A stretch of DNA of 64,000 bases from Desulfovibrio sp. Fe33 (GCF_028532725.1 NZ_JAQKGU010000012.1:1-64000); one strand, 5' to 3'; positions 45,244 to 57,741 are shown, counted from the stretch's first letter. Made by a program: numbers and translations. The notes: generated from the letters alone by a model not told the origin.

Positions 45244-46190
45244 AGCCTCTCAACCCCTTTGCCCTGACCGTCTCGGTCCCGCCCCACCGCCATTGCGGCA
45301 CCACGGTACGGGACCGGATGCTGACCATACTGGTGGCCATGCTGCCCGCCGCCGTCATGGCGTCCATGACCTTCGGGATGCCCGCCGTCCGGGTCATGGC
45401 CCTGTCCATGGCCACGGCCGTGCTGGCCGAAATGGCCTGCGATTATTTCATGGACCGCGAGACCGACGTCCATAATTTCCACGCCTTCACCGTGGGGCTG
45501 TCCTTCGCCTTCCTGCTCCCGGCCACCGCGCCCTGGTGGCTGGTCGCCTTCGGCAGCGCGGCCTCCATCGTGCTGGGCAAAATGGCCTTCGGGCCCCTGG
45601 GCGGCAGCCCGTTCTGCGCCCCCCTGGTGGGCTGGGCCATCTGCCGCATCTCCTGGCCCTCATTCATGGACATAGACGCCTCCATGCTCGGCATGGACCT
45701 GACCTACCCCCTGGCCCAGCTCAAGAACTTCGGCCTGGACGCGGTGCAGATCACCGACACCCGACAGCTCTTCCTGGGCAAGCAGCTCGGCGGCCTGGGC
45801 TCGGTCCAGATAGCGGGAGTGCTCCTGGGCGGAATGCTCCTGGTCATGCGCAAGCACATCTCGTCCATCATCCCTGTGGGAGTCATCGGCGGCGTCGCCC
45901 TGACCGCCTTCCTGTTCCACTGGATAGACCCGTCGATGTACGCCTCCCCGGCCTTCCACCTGCTGACCGGGTCCACCCTGTTCGGGGCGTTCTTCCTGGC
46001 CACGGACGGCCCGTCCAGCCCCAACCGGCAGATTCCCATGCTGCTCTTCGGCCTCCTGGCCGGGGCGCTCATCGTCATCATCCGGATTTACGGGGTCTAC
46101 CCGGACGGCGTGCCCTTCGCCATCCTGCTGGCCAACCTGTTCACCCCGGCGCTCGAACGCATCCGGCCCAAGCCGTTCGGAAGGAGATAG
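45240..46190 (+). CDS. rnfD: Electron transport complex subunit RnfD
   Basis: 316 aa membrane subunit with about nine helices, homologous to NqrB. Covalent FMN is expected on T245 in LLTGSTLFGAFFLATDGPSS, the family's flavinylation segment. Start is GTG at 45240, overlapping the rnfC stop as GTGA, with GGGGAGGA about nine bases upstream. Forms the membrane electron and ion path with RnfA, E and G. Confidence 0.92.
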   Translation: MKPLNPFALTVSVPPHRHCGTTVRDRMLTILVAMLPAAVMASMTFGMPAVRVMALSMATAVLAEMACDYFMDRETDVHNFHAFTVGLSFAFLLPATAPWWLVAFGSAASIVLGKMAFGPLGGSPFCAPLVGWAICRISWPSFMDIDASMLGMDLTYPLAQLKNFGLDAVQITDTRQLFLGKQLGGLGSVQIAGVLLGGMLLVMRKHISSIIPVGVIGGVALTAFLFHWIDPSMYASPAFHLLTGSTLFGAFFLATDGPSSPNRQIPMLLFGLLAGALIVIIRIYGVYPDGVPFAILLANLFTPALERIRPKPFGRR

Positions 46191-46193
46191 GCC

Positions 46194-46769
46194 ATGAAGG
46201 AAATGATGAAAATGATGATCGTCCTGTCGCTCATCTGCGGCATCGCGGGCATCACCCTGGCCGCGCTCAAGCAGGTCACGGCCCCGATCATCGAGGAACA
46301 GGTCCTGACCTATGTCCAGGCCCCGGCCATCCAGTCGGTCCTGAGCGGCTACGACAACGACCCCATCAAGGACCGCCGGACGTTCGATGTTGACGGCCGG
46401 ACCGTGATGGTCTTCCCGGCCCTCAAGGACGGCAAGCTCATCGGACTGGCCTTTGAGACCTCGGGCAAGGGATACGGCGGCAACATCGGCGTCATGGTCG
46501 GTTTCGACGTCGGCGCCATGACCCTGACCGGCATAGGCATCACCACACTCAAGGAAACCCCGGGCCTGGGCGCGCGCGTGGCCGAGCACGGGTACGCCAC
46601 GCAATTCAGGGGACATTCCCTGGAAAGCGTGGATCTGAAGAAGAACGGCGGCGACATCGAAGCCGTCGCCGGGGCGACCATTTCCTCCAACGGCACCGTG
46701 TCCGCGGTCCGCGAGGCCATCGCCATCTTCAACGCCCTAAAGGGCAAACTCGCCGGCGGCTGGTCCTAA
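46194..46769 (+). CDS. rnfG: Electron transport complex subunit RnfG
   Basis: 191 aa, one N-terminal membrane helix (about 7-26) and a periplasmic FMN-binding domain. T162 in VAGATISSNG is the expected phosphoester-linked FMN site, installed by an ApbE transferase; the preceding residue is Ala rather than the usual Ser. GKGYGGNIGVMVGFD and TLKETPGLGAR are family blocks. Starts three bases after rnfD. The only ApbE in this window is the MFS fusion at 29722-31896. Confidence 0.93.
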   Translation: MKEMMKMMIVLSLICGIAGITLAALKQVTAPIIEEQVLTYVQAPAIQSVLSGYDNDPIKDRRTFDVDGRTVMVFPALKDGKLIGLAFETSGKGYGGNIGVMVGFDVGAMTLTGIGITTLKETPGLGARVAEHGYATQFRGHSLESVDLKKNGGDIEAVAGATISSNGTVSAVREAIAIFNALKGKLAGGWS

Positions 46770-46794
46770 GCCCGGCCCTTATTCGGAGTCGAAC

Positions 46795-47469
46795 ATGAAC
46801 AGATTGTGGAAGGAATTCTCCAAGGGACTGTGGAAGGACCTGCCCCCGTTCAAGCTGGTCCTCGGCCTCTGCCCGGTCCTGGCCGTGACCAACACGGCGA
46901 ACAACGGGCTCGGCATGGGCATGGCCGTGGTCTTCGTCCTGACCCTGTCCAACCTGATGGTCTCCCTGCTCAGGAAGATCATCCCGGCCAAGGTGCGCAT
47001 CGCCTGCTTCATCGTGGTGGCCGCATCCCTGGTGGTGGCCGTCGAGCTGCTCATGCAGGCGTTCGCCTACCCGCTTTACCAGCAGCTCGGCATCTTCGTG
47101 CCGCTGATCGTGGTCAACTGCATCATCCTGGGCCGGGCCGAGGCGTTCGCCTCCAAGAACCCGCCGCTTTTGTCCATGGCCGACGGCATGGGCATGGGAC
47201 TCGGCTTCACCATGTCCCTGACCTTCCTGGGCGCGCTGCGCGAGCTGCTCGGCACGGGCATGGTCTTCGGCGTCAACGTGTTATGGGAAGGCTTCCAGCC
47301 CATCGGCATCATGGTCAAGGCCCCCGGAGCCTTTGTCTCCCTGGGCGTCCTGCTGGCCATCATGACCTTCGTGGAAAACGTCCGGCGTAAGCGCAGGGGA
47401 CTGGCCGCCGTCCAGGGTCCGACCCACGACTGCGGCTCCTGCGGCGGCTGCGGCCAGAAGAACTGCTAA
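46795..47469 (+). CDS. rnfE: Electron transport complex subunit RnfE with Cys-rich tail
   Basis: 224 aa, six transmembrane helices homologous to NqrD. LVLGLCPVLAVTNTANNGLGMG is the family start, with the membrane Cys that binds an Fe-S cluster together with RnfA. The C-terminus ends CGSCGGCGQKNC (Cys 213, 216, 219 and 224), which could bind a metal or cluster on the cytoplasmic side. GTGGAAGG-like sequence precedes; rnfA begins 18 bases downstream. Confidence 0.92.
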   Translation: MNRLWKEFSKGLWKDLPPFKLVLGLCPVLAVTNTANNGLGMGMAVVFVLTLSNLMVSLLRKIIPAKVRIACFIVVAASLVVAVELLMQAFAYPLYQQLGIFVPLIVVNCIILGRAEAFASKNPPLLSMADGMGMGLGFTMSLTFLGALRELLGTGMVFGVNVLWEGFQPIGIMVKAPGAFVSLGVLLAIMTFVENVRRKRRGLAAVQGPTHDCGSCGGCGQKNC

Positions 47470-47487
47470 GATTTCGAGGAAACGACC

Positions 47488-48063
47488 ATGCAGGAATACT
47501 TCCTTCTCTTCATCGGGGCGATGTTCGTCAACAACATCGTTCTGGCCCAATACCTGGGCAACTGCCCCTTCATCGGCACCTCCAAGGAAACGTCCGTGGC
47601 CGTCGGTATGGGCGGAGCCGTGGTTTTCGTGGCCGTCATGGCCGCGGCCATCACCTGGCTGGTCCAGGAGTACGTTCTGGCCCCCTTCGGCCTGGACTTC
47701 CTCCAGACCCTGGCCTTCATCCTGGTCATCGCATCGCTGGTCCAGTTCGTGGAGATGTTCCTCAAGAAAATGGTCCCGCCGCTCTACAAGTCGCTGGGCA
47801 TTTTCCTGCCGCTCATCACCACCAACTGCGCGGTCATGGGTATCGCGCTCATCTGCCAGCGCGAGGAGTTCGGCTTTTTCAAGACGGTCATGTTCTCCCT
47901 GGCGTCAGGGCTCGGCTTCATGCTCGCCCTGGTGCTTCTGGCGGGAATCCGCGAGCGGCTGTCCGTGCGGCGGCTGCCCATAGCCATGCGCGGCACGCCC
48001 ATCGGCCTCATCATGGCCGGACTCATGTCCCTGGCCTTCTTCGCCTTCCAGGGAATGATCTAA
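47488..48063 (+). CDS. rnfA: Electron transport complex subunit RnfA
   Basis: 191 aa, six transmembrane helices, homologous to NqrE. FVNNIVLAQYLGNCPFIGTS near residues 14-33 and PLITTNCAVMG near residue 110 contain the two conserved membrane Cys that share an iron-sulfur cluster with RnfE. Very typical length. rnfB follows after 30 bases. Confidence 0.95.
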   Translation: MQEYFLLFIGAMFVNNIVLAQYLGNCPFIGTSKETSVAVGMGGAVVFVAVMAAAITWLVQEYVLAPFGLDFLQTLAFILVIASLVQFVEMFLKKMVPPLYKSLGIFLPLITTNCAVMGIALICQREEFGFFKTVMFSLASGLGFMLALVLLAGIRERLSVRRLPIAMRGTPIGLIMAGLMSLAFFAFQGMI

Positions 48064-48093
48064 CCGACAACGACACGGAACGGGACGGACAAC

Positions 48094-50199
48094 ATGATAC
48101 TGACATCGGGACTGACTCTGTTCGGCATCGGCCTGCTGGCCGCCGCCATCCTGGGCATCGCCTCGAAGCTCCTCTTCGTCAAGGAGGACCCGCGGATCGC
48201 GCTTATCGAGGACAACCTGCCCGGCGCAAACTGCGGCGGCTGCGGCTTCCCCGGCTGCTCCGGCGCGGCTGCCGCCATCGTGGCGGGCAAGGCTCCGGCC
48301 TCGGTGTGCATCGTGGCCGACGGCGAGGCCATCGCCGTCATCGCGGCCATCATGGGCCAGGAAGTCATCGAACGCGAGCCGGAACTGGCCGTGCGGGACT
48401 GCTCCGGCGGACAGCGGGCCGAGGAGCTCTTCCACTATGAGGGGGCCATGGACTGCCGGGCCGCCCATCAGCTCTACGGCGGGTCCAAATCCTGCCCCGA
48501 AGGGTGCCTCGGACTCGGCACCTGCGTCCGGGCCTGCCCCTTCGACGCCATCCACATGGGCCCGGAAGGCCTACCGGTCATCGACCCGGCCCAGTGCAAG
48601 GCCTGCGGCAACTGCGTGGACGCCTGTCCGCGCGGGGTCATCGGCATCTCCGGCATGTCCGCCCGGCTGCTGCACCTCAACCAGACCACGGACTGCCTGG
48701 CTCCCTGCCGCCAGAAGTGCCCGGCCCAGATCAATATTCCCCGGTACATCGAACAGATCAAGGCGGGCGACTACGACGGCGCGGTCATGACCATCAAGGA
48801 GCGCAACCCGCTGCTGGTCACCTGCGGCCGGGTCTGCCCCCGCCCGTGCGAAACGGTCTGCCGCCGCCAGCACGTGGACACGTCCGTGGGCATCAACATG
48901 CTCAAACGGTTCGTGGCCGACCGCGAACTCCGCTCCGGCACCCGGCTGCCCGTGCCTTGCGCGGCCGACACCGGCAAGCGCGTGGCCGTCATCGGCGGCG
49001 GCCCCGCAGGCCTGTCCTGCGCCTATTTCCTGCGCCGCCTGGGCCACAGCCCGACCATCTTCGACGCCATGCCCAAACTCGGCGGACAGACCCGCTACGG
49101 CATCCCGGAATACCGGCTGCCCAAGGCGGACCTCGACTGGGAAATTCAGGGCATCCTGGACCTCGGGATCGAGGCCAAGGTCAACACCAAGTTCGGACGC
49201 GATTTCACCATCGAATCCCTCAAGGCCGAAGGATACGAAGCGGTCTTCATCGGCATCGGCGCCTGGCAGGCGTCGGGCATGTACGCCGAGGGCGAGGACC
49301 TGGACGGCGTCATGGGCGGCATCGAATTCCTGACGGCCCACGCCCTGGGCCAGAAGCCCGAGACCGGCGACAAGGTCATCGTGGTCGGCGGCGGCAACAC
49401 CGCCATCGACGCGGCCCGCACCTGCGTCCGCCTCGGGGCCGAAGTGACCATGATGTACCGCCGCACCCGCGCCGAAATGCCCGCCGACGAGGAAGAGATC
49501 GTCGGGGCAGAGGACGAGGGCGTGAAGTTCAGGTTCCTGGCCGCCCCGGCCCGCGTCATCGGCGACGAGAACGGCCACGCCACCCATCTCGAATATTACG
49601 AGATGGAACTGGGCGAGCCCGACGCGTCCGGACGCCGCCGCCCGGTCAAGAAGGAAGGCTCGGAACAGCGCATGGAGGCGACCCTCATCATTCCCGCCAT
49701 CGGACAGAAGCCGGACCTCGGTTGCCTGTACGACGACTCCGAGGCCGGAACCTGTCCGCTGGAAACCACCAAGTGGCAGACCATCGTGGCCGACCCGGAC
49801 ACGTTCCAGACGGCCATCCCCGGCGTGTTCACCGCGGGCGACGTCTACACCGGCCCGGACCTGGTCATCTCGGCCATCGGCGACGGCCGCAAGGCCGCCC
49901 GGTCGATCCACTATCACATGATGCAGGGAGACATCCCGGTCCCGGACACCACGCAGAAGGGAATGATCCCGTACACGCTGTTCAAGGAAATCGATCAGGT
50001 GGAACGGAGGAACCGCGCTGTTCTGCCTCACCTGTGCCACGGCGATGACCGCAACTGCACCTTCAACGAGGTGGAAGGCCCGCTCACCGAGGAACAGGCC
50101 CGCGCCGAGGCGGACCGCTGCCTGCGTTGCGGACTGGTCTGCTACGACCGGGACGAGGCCTTCACTGCCGGGGAAAGGGACACCGCCCCGGACGCTTAA
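48094..50199 (+). CDS. rnfB: RnfB fused to a GltD/NfnB-like FAD-NAD(P) oxidoreductase module
   Basis: 701 aa, far longer than ordinary RnfB (about 190-330 aa). Residues 1-28 are a membrane anchor. C47/C50/C55/C72 form the Fer4_4 site; C134/C138/C144/C148 and C168/C171/C174/C178 are two ferredoxin clusters. Then comes a GltD-like module: Cys groups 201/205/209 and 244/248/252/256, FAD motif VIGGGPAGLS (about 299-308), NAD(P) motif VVGGGNTAIDAART near 430 followed by YRRTRAEMPA, and FTAGDVYTGPDLV near the end. A final CLRCGLVC may hold more metal. It could let NAD(P)H and ferredoxin meet on one subunit. Confidence 0.93.
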   Translation: MILTSGLTLFGIGLLAAAILGIASKLLFVKEDPRIALIEDNLPGANCGGCGFPGCSGAAAAIVAGKAPASVCIVADGEAIAVIAAIMGQEVIEREPELAVRDCSGGQRAEELFHYEGAMDCRAAHQLYGGSKSCPEGCLGLGTCVRACPFDAIHMGPEGLPVIDPAQCKACGNCVDACPRGVIGISGMSARLLHLNQTTDCLAPCRQKCPAQINIPRYIEQIKAGDYDGAVMTIKERNPLLVTCGRVCPRPCETVCRRQHVDTSVGINMLKRFVADRELRSGTRLPVPCAADTGKRVAVIGGGPAGLSCAYFLRRLGHSPTIFDAMPKLGGQTRYGIPEYRLPKADLDWEIQGILDLGIEAKVNTKFGRDFTIESLKAEGYEAVFIGIGAWQASGMYAEGEDLDGVMGGIEFLTAHALGQKPETGDKVIVVGGGNTAIDAARTCVRLGAEVTMMYRRTRAEMPADEEEIVGAEDEGVKFRFLAAPARVIGDENGHATHLEYYEMELGEPDASGRRRPVKKEGSEQRMEATLIIPAIGQKPDLGCLYDDSEAGTCPLETTKWQTIVADPDTFQTAIPGVFTAGDVYTGPDLVISAIGDGRKAARSIHYHMMQGDIPVPDTTQKGMIPYTLFKEIDQVERRNRAVLPHLCHGDDRNCTFNEVEGPLTEEQARAEADRCLRCGLVCYDRDEAFTAGERDTAPDA

Positions 50200-50273
50200 T
50201 CAACCATACCCCATGCCCTACGGAGCTTAGAGGATGCCGTCGCAACAGCCCCAAACCAAGCCTCGGCATCCGG

Positions 50274-50309
50274 CCGGGGGAAGGCGATCCGACAAACGCC
50301 TTCCCCCGG
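50274..50309 (+). promoter_or_regulatory. Strong hairpin between rnfB and pta
   Basis: CCGGGGGAAGGCG (50274-50286) pairs perfectly with CGCCTTCCCCCGG (50297-50309) across a 10-base loop. No T-run. It may terminate the Rnf transcript or stabilise a processed pta mRNA. Confidence 0.5.
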
Positions 50310-50340
50310 TCCTCCACCGGCATTTCCCAAGGAGACCGAT

Positions 50341-52461
50341 ATGTCCAAGAGCCTCTATATAGCAGCCACCGAAGCCCGAAGCGGCAAATCCGCCATCCTC
50401 CTCGGGGTGATGCACCTGCTTCGGGCGAACCTCCAGCGCGTGGCCGTCTTCCGCCCGGTCATCAGCGATCCGATGGACGGCCGCAGGGATCACGACATCG
50501 ATCTCATGCTTCGCCATTTCAAGCTCGATCAGGAATACGAGCAGACCTACGGCTACACCCTGAGCGAGGCCCGCAGGCTGATGAACAGCGGGAACAAGGC
50601 GCTGCTTCTGGAAAGCACCCTGAACAAGTTCAAGGAGCTGGAAAAGAACTACGACTTCGTCCTGTGCGAAGGCACCGACTACATCGGCGGCGGTGCCACC
50701 CTGGAATTCGAGATCAACGCCTCCATCGTCTCCAACCTGGGCTGCCCGGTCCTGCTCGTGGTCAACGGCCTGAACCGCAGCGACGACGAGCTGTGCGGCT
50801 CGGCCCAGCGCACGGTGGAAGTCTTCGAGGAGCGCGGCCTGGAGGTCATGGGACTCATCGTGAACCGCGCCCGTCCCGGATTCTCGCCCGACACGCTCCG
50901 GGACATCGAGGCCAAGACCCGCGCCTCGCACCCGCTGCTGGCCTACGCCGTCCCGGACGACAAGCGGCTGGGCAACCCGACCATTCACGACGTCATCAAA
51001 TGGCTGGACGCCACCGTGCTTTACGGCCACGGCAGGCTGGACACGCAGGTGGACAGCTTCCTGACCGCGGCCATGCACATCACCAATTTTCTCGAATACA
51101 TCGAGGACGGCGCGCTGATCGTCACCCCCGGCGACCGCATGGACATCATCCTGGCCAGCATCTCCTCGCGCCAGTCCTCCCTGTACGGCAACATCGCGGG
51201 CATCGTGCTGACCGGCGGGATACAGCCGTCCGAGACCGTGCACAGGCTCATTGAAGGATGGACCGGCGTCCCACTGCCCATCCTCAGCGTGAAGGACCAC
51301 ACCTTCAAGGCGACCCAGACGCTCCAGGCCCTGCACGGCACCATCGACCCCGAGCACCCGGCCAAGATCGCCTCGGCCATCGGCCTTTTCGAATCCTGCG
51401 TGAACATCGAGGAGCTGCGCAACCGGCTGGTCACCACCCAATCCACCAAGATCACGCCGATCATGTTCGAATACAACCTCCTTGAGACGGCCAAACGCGA
51501 ACGGATGCACATCGTCCTGCCCGAGGGAACCAGCGACCGCATCCTCCGGGCCACCGAGATACTGCAACGGCGCAACGTGGTGGACATCACCCTGCTGGGC
51601 GACCCGGACGCCATCCTCTCCCAGGCCTCCCATCTCGGCGTGCAGCTCAACGGCGCGGTCCTGCTGGACCCGGCCCGGTCACCGCAGTTCGAGGACTACG
51701 CCCGGCGGTACTTCGAAGCGCGGCAGCACAAGGGCATCCGCATGGAGGACGCCCGCGACCGCATCGTCGACCCCACCTATTTCGGGACCATGATGGTCCA
51801 TGCGGGCGACGCGGACGGCATGGTCTCCGGCTCGGTGACCACCACGGCCCAGACCATCCGCCCCGCCTTCGAATTCATCAAAACCAGACCGGACGCTTCC
51901 ATTGTATCGTCCGTCTTCCTCATGTGCATGGGTGACCGCGTAGTCTGCTTCGGCGACTGCGCGGTCAACCCTAAACCCGACGCGACCCAGCTCGCGGAGA
52001 TCGCCCTGAGCTCGGCGCAGACCGCCCGGCTCTTCGGCATCGACCCGTATGTGGCCATGCTCTCCTACTCCACGGGCGGCTCGGGCACCGGCGCGGATGT
52101 GGAGAAGGTCGTGGAGGCCACGGCCATCGCCAAGAGCCTGGCCAAGGAGCGGGGCCTTTCCATCCCCATCGAGGGGCCGCTGCAATACGACGCGGCGGTG
52201 GACCCGGACGTGGCCCGGACCAAGCTGCCCGGTTCCGAGGTGGCCGGACACGCCACGGTCTTCATCTTCCCGGACCTGAACACCGGCAACAACACATACA
52301 AGGCCGTGCAGCGGGCCGTCCCCGGCTCCACCGCCATCGGCCCGGTACTCCAGGGGCTGAACAAGCCGGTCAACGACCTCTCGCGCGGCTGCCGCGTGCG
52401 GGACATCGTCAACACCGTGGCCATCACCGCCATCCAGGCCCAAGCCCAAAGGAACGCATAG
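50341..52461 (+). CDS. pta: Phosphate acetyltransferase (long, BioD-like N-terminus)
   Basis: 706 aa. Converts acetyl-CoA and phosphate to acetyl-phosphate and CoA. The N-terminal 1-230 is a P-loop BioD-like domain (TEARSGKSA), a DRTGG-like domain follows, and the catalytic PTA domain covers about 375-706 (VLPEGTSDRILRA, GDADGMVSGSVTTTA, SYSTGGSG, GPVLQGLNKPVNDLSRG). Matches the E. coli-type long enzyme (714 aa). AAGGAG precedes the ATG; ackA follows one base after its stop, so acetyl-phosphate goes straight to ATP production. Confidence 0.96.
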   Translation: MSKSLYIAATEARSGKSAILLGVMHLLRANLQRVAVFRPVISDPMDGRRDHDIDLMLRHFKLDQEYEQTYGYTLSEARRLMNSGNKALLLESTLNKFKELEKNYDFVLCEGTDYIGGGATLEFEINASIVSNLGCPVLLVVNGLNRSDDELCGSAQRTVEVFEERGLEVMGLIVNRARPGFSPDTLRDIEAKTRASHPLLAYAVPDDKRLGNPTIHDVIKWLDATVLYGHGRLDTQVDSFLTAAMHITNFLEYIEDGALIVTPGDRMDIILASISSRQSSLYGNIAGIVLTGGIQPSETVHRLIEGWTGVPLPILSVKDHTFKATQTLQALHGTIDPEHPAKIASAIGLFESCVNIEELRNRLVTTQSTKITPIMFEYNLLETAKRERMHIVLPEGTSDRILRATEILQRRNVVDITLLGDPDAILSQASHLGVQLNGAVLLDPARSPQFEDYARRYFEARQHKGIRMEDARDRIVDPTYFGTMMVHAGDADGMVSGSVTTTAQTIRPAFEFIKTRPDASIVSSVFLMCMGDRVVCFGDCAVNPKPDATQLAEIALSSAQTARLFGIDPYVAMLSYSTGGSGTGADVEKVVEATAIAKSLAKERGLSIPIEGPLQYDAAVDPDVARTKLPGSEVAGHATVFIFPDLNTGNNTYKAVQRAVPGSTAIGPVLQGLNKPVNDLSRGCRVRDIVNTVAITAIQAQAQRNA

Positions 52462-52462
52462 C

Positions 52463-53668
52463 ATGAAAATCCTGGTCATCAACTCCGGAAGCTCGTCCCT
52501 CAAATACCAGCTCATCGACATGGCTGACGACAGGGTCATGGCTTCGGGCCTCATCGAGCGTATCGGCGAGGAAATAGGCTCCATCACCCAGAAATCCAAT
52601 CCGGACAAATGGCCCGACGCCAAATCCGTGGAGCATCTGCCCATCCTGAATCACAAGGAGGCCATGGGACTCATGGTCTCGAAACTCACCGGCGAGGAAT
52701 GGGGCGTCATCGACTCCCTGCGCGACATAGACGCCGTGGGACACCGCGTGGTCCAGGGCGGCGAATCCTTTTCCACGCCGGTCCTGGTGGACGCCGACGT
52801 GGTGGAGACCATCCGCGACAACATTCCGCTCGCGCCCCTGCACGCCGCCAACCTGGTGGGGATCGAAGCCGCCCTGGAGCTTTTTCCAGGCACGCCGAAC
52901 GTCACCGTGTTCGACACCGAATTTCATCAGACCATGCCGCCCAAGGCGTTCATGTACCCGGTCCCGACGGACCTCTACGAGGACCTCAAGATCCGCAAGT
53001 ACGGATTCCACGGCACCTCCCACAAGTACGTCACCAGGGAGGCCGCGGCCTTCCTCGGCAAGCCCGTTGACGAAGTGGACCTGATTACCGCCCACCTGGG
53101 CAACGGATGCTCCATGGCCGCGGTCAAGAACGGCCGATGCGTGGACACCACCATGGGACTGACCCCGCTTGCCGGGCTGATGATGGGCACCCGTTCGGGC
53201 GATGTGGACCCGGCCCTGTTCCCCTTCATCACCAAGCACCGGAATATGTCCGTGCTTGAAGTGGACACCATGCTCAACAAGCAAAGCGGCCTGCTCGGCA
53301 TTTCCGGCCTGAACGACATGCGCGACGTGCACGCCGCCCGCCAAAAGGGCAACAAGAAGGCGCAGCTCGCATTCGAGATGTTCGCCTATCGGGTCAAGGC
53401 CCAGATCGGCTCCTACCTGGCCGTGCTCGGCCGGGCCGACGCCGTGGTCTTCACGGCGGGCATCGGCGAGAACGACGCCTTTGTCAGAGCCGCCGCCTGC
53501 GAAGGGCTCGAAGGCCTCGGCATCCGGCTCTCCGCGGAACGCAACGAAACGCGCGCCCCCGGCGTGCGCCGCATCAGCACCGACGACAGCCCGGTGAACG
53601 TGCTCGTGATCCCCACCAACGAGGAACTGGAGATCGCCCACGCCACCAAAGCGCTGGTTGATGGATAA
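52463..53668 (+). CDS. ackA: Acetate kinase
   Basis: 401 aa, the normal size. Converts acetyl-phosphate and ADP to acetate and ATP. The N-terminal INSGSSSLKYQLID, FHGTSHKYVTREA, GNGCSMAAV, TTMGLTPLAGLMMGTRSGDVDP and FTAGIGENDAFVRA blocks are complete. It starts one base after pta and is followed after 38 AT-rich bases by the por gene. Confidence 0.97.
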   Translation: MKILVINSGSSSLKYQLIDMADDRVMASGLIERIGEEIGSITQKSNPDKWPDAKSVEHLPILNHKEAMGLMVSKLTGEEWGVIDSLRDIDAVGHRVVQGGESFSTPVLVDADVVETIRDNIPLAPLHAANLVGIEAALELFPGTPNVTVFDTEFHQTMPPKAFMYPVPTDLYEDLKIRKYGFHGTSHKYVTREAAAFLGKPVDEVDLITAHLGNGCSMAAVKNGRCVDTTMGLTPLAGLMMGTRSGDVDPALFPFITKHRNMSVLEVDTMLNKQSGLLGISGLNDMRDVHAARQKGNKKAQLAFEMFAYRVKAQIGSYLAVLGRADAVVFTAGIGENDAFVRAAACEGLEGLGIRLSAERNETRAPGVRRISTDDSPVNVLVIPTNEELEIAHATKALVDG

Positions 53669-53691
53669 ACATATATAATACCTAGTTATAA

Positions 53692-57297
<3,606 letters not shown>

Positions 57298-57303
57298 ACG
57301 ACA

Positions 57304-57370
57304 ATAGCGCGGGTGGAGTTTTGTGACCGCAACTTACAAAATATACTCCTAGGGAATCACCCCGCGTTAT
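57304..57370 (+). other. Structured RNA element in the por 3' untranslated region
   Basis: The 67 bases before the por terminator can fold into one long, bulged hairpin: ATAGCGCGGG with CCCGCGTTAT at the base, then GGAGT with ACTCC, then TTTTGT-like with ACAAAA at the top. Three nested complementary segments are unlikely by chance. It may be a stability element or a processed small RNA. No known family was recognised. Confidence 0.4.
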
Positions 57371-57406
57371 GGACCTCCCGTCAGAAGACGGGAGGTCCTC
57401 TTTTTT
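57371..57406 (+). terminator. Terminator of por
   Basis: GGACCTCCCGTC and GACGGGAGGTCC form a perfect 12-base stem with a 4-base loop, followed by TCTTTTTT. Confidence 0.92.
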
Positions 57407-57410
57407 GGGA

Positions 57411-57532
57411 GGCCTCCGGCGGCCGGGGGGAAGGGAAGAGGGAAACCCTTTTCAAAGGGTTGTCCCTCTTCCCTTCCCCCCGGACCCCCCATCCCATCTC
57501 CTTTCCTAAACTTTTTGTGGCCGCTTCGCGGG
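57411..57532 (+). repeat. Dispersed intergenic repeat, copy 2 (complete)
   Basis: Order: GCCTCCGGCGG, a large palindrome at 57423-57483 (21-base arms beginning CCGGGGGGAAGGG), ACCCCCCATCCC, AAACTTTTT and CCGCTTCGCGG. Copy 3 repeats this order in inverted orientation about 100 bases downstream. The 57298-57766 gap contains no gene. Confidence 0.75.
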
Positions 57533-57624
57533 GCGGGCAGCGGCTCGAAGCTCTTCTGCTTAATGTAATATTTAGCGGTGAAATGGATATGTTAGAAAAC
57601 CGATGCATCAGCTTACGTGTTATC

Positions 57625-57710
57625 CCGCGAAGCGGCGCCAAAAAGTTCTGGAGGGGGAGTCCAGAGGGGGAAACCTCTTTCAAGAGGTTCCCCCTCTGGC
57701 CGCCGGAGGC
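57625..57710 (-). repeat. Dispersed intergenic repeat, copy 3 (inverted)
   Basis: Read on the minus strand: GCCTCCGGCGG, a palindrome (57661-57700, arms CCAGAGGGGGAAACCTCTT), GGACTCCCCCTCC, GAACTTTTT and CCGCTTCGCGG. Same module order as copy 2 but with a different palindrome sequence, so pairing rather than sequence is conserved. Confidence 0.72.
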
Positions 57711-57712
57711 AC

Positions 57713-57741
57713 AAAAAAAGGGACGCCCCACAGGGCGTCCC
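57713..57741 (-). terminator. Terminator of the BOF-family gene
   Basis: GGGACGCCC and GGGCGTCCC form a 9-base stem, followed on the minus strand by seven Ts. It sits 26 bases after the stop codon. Confidence 0.88.

Noticed and set aside
57541-57620. tRNA or small gene between the two inverted repeats
   Set aside because: No cloverleaf, no ribosome-binding site and no plausible reading frame could be seen.
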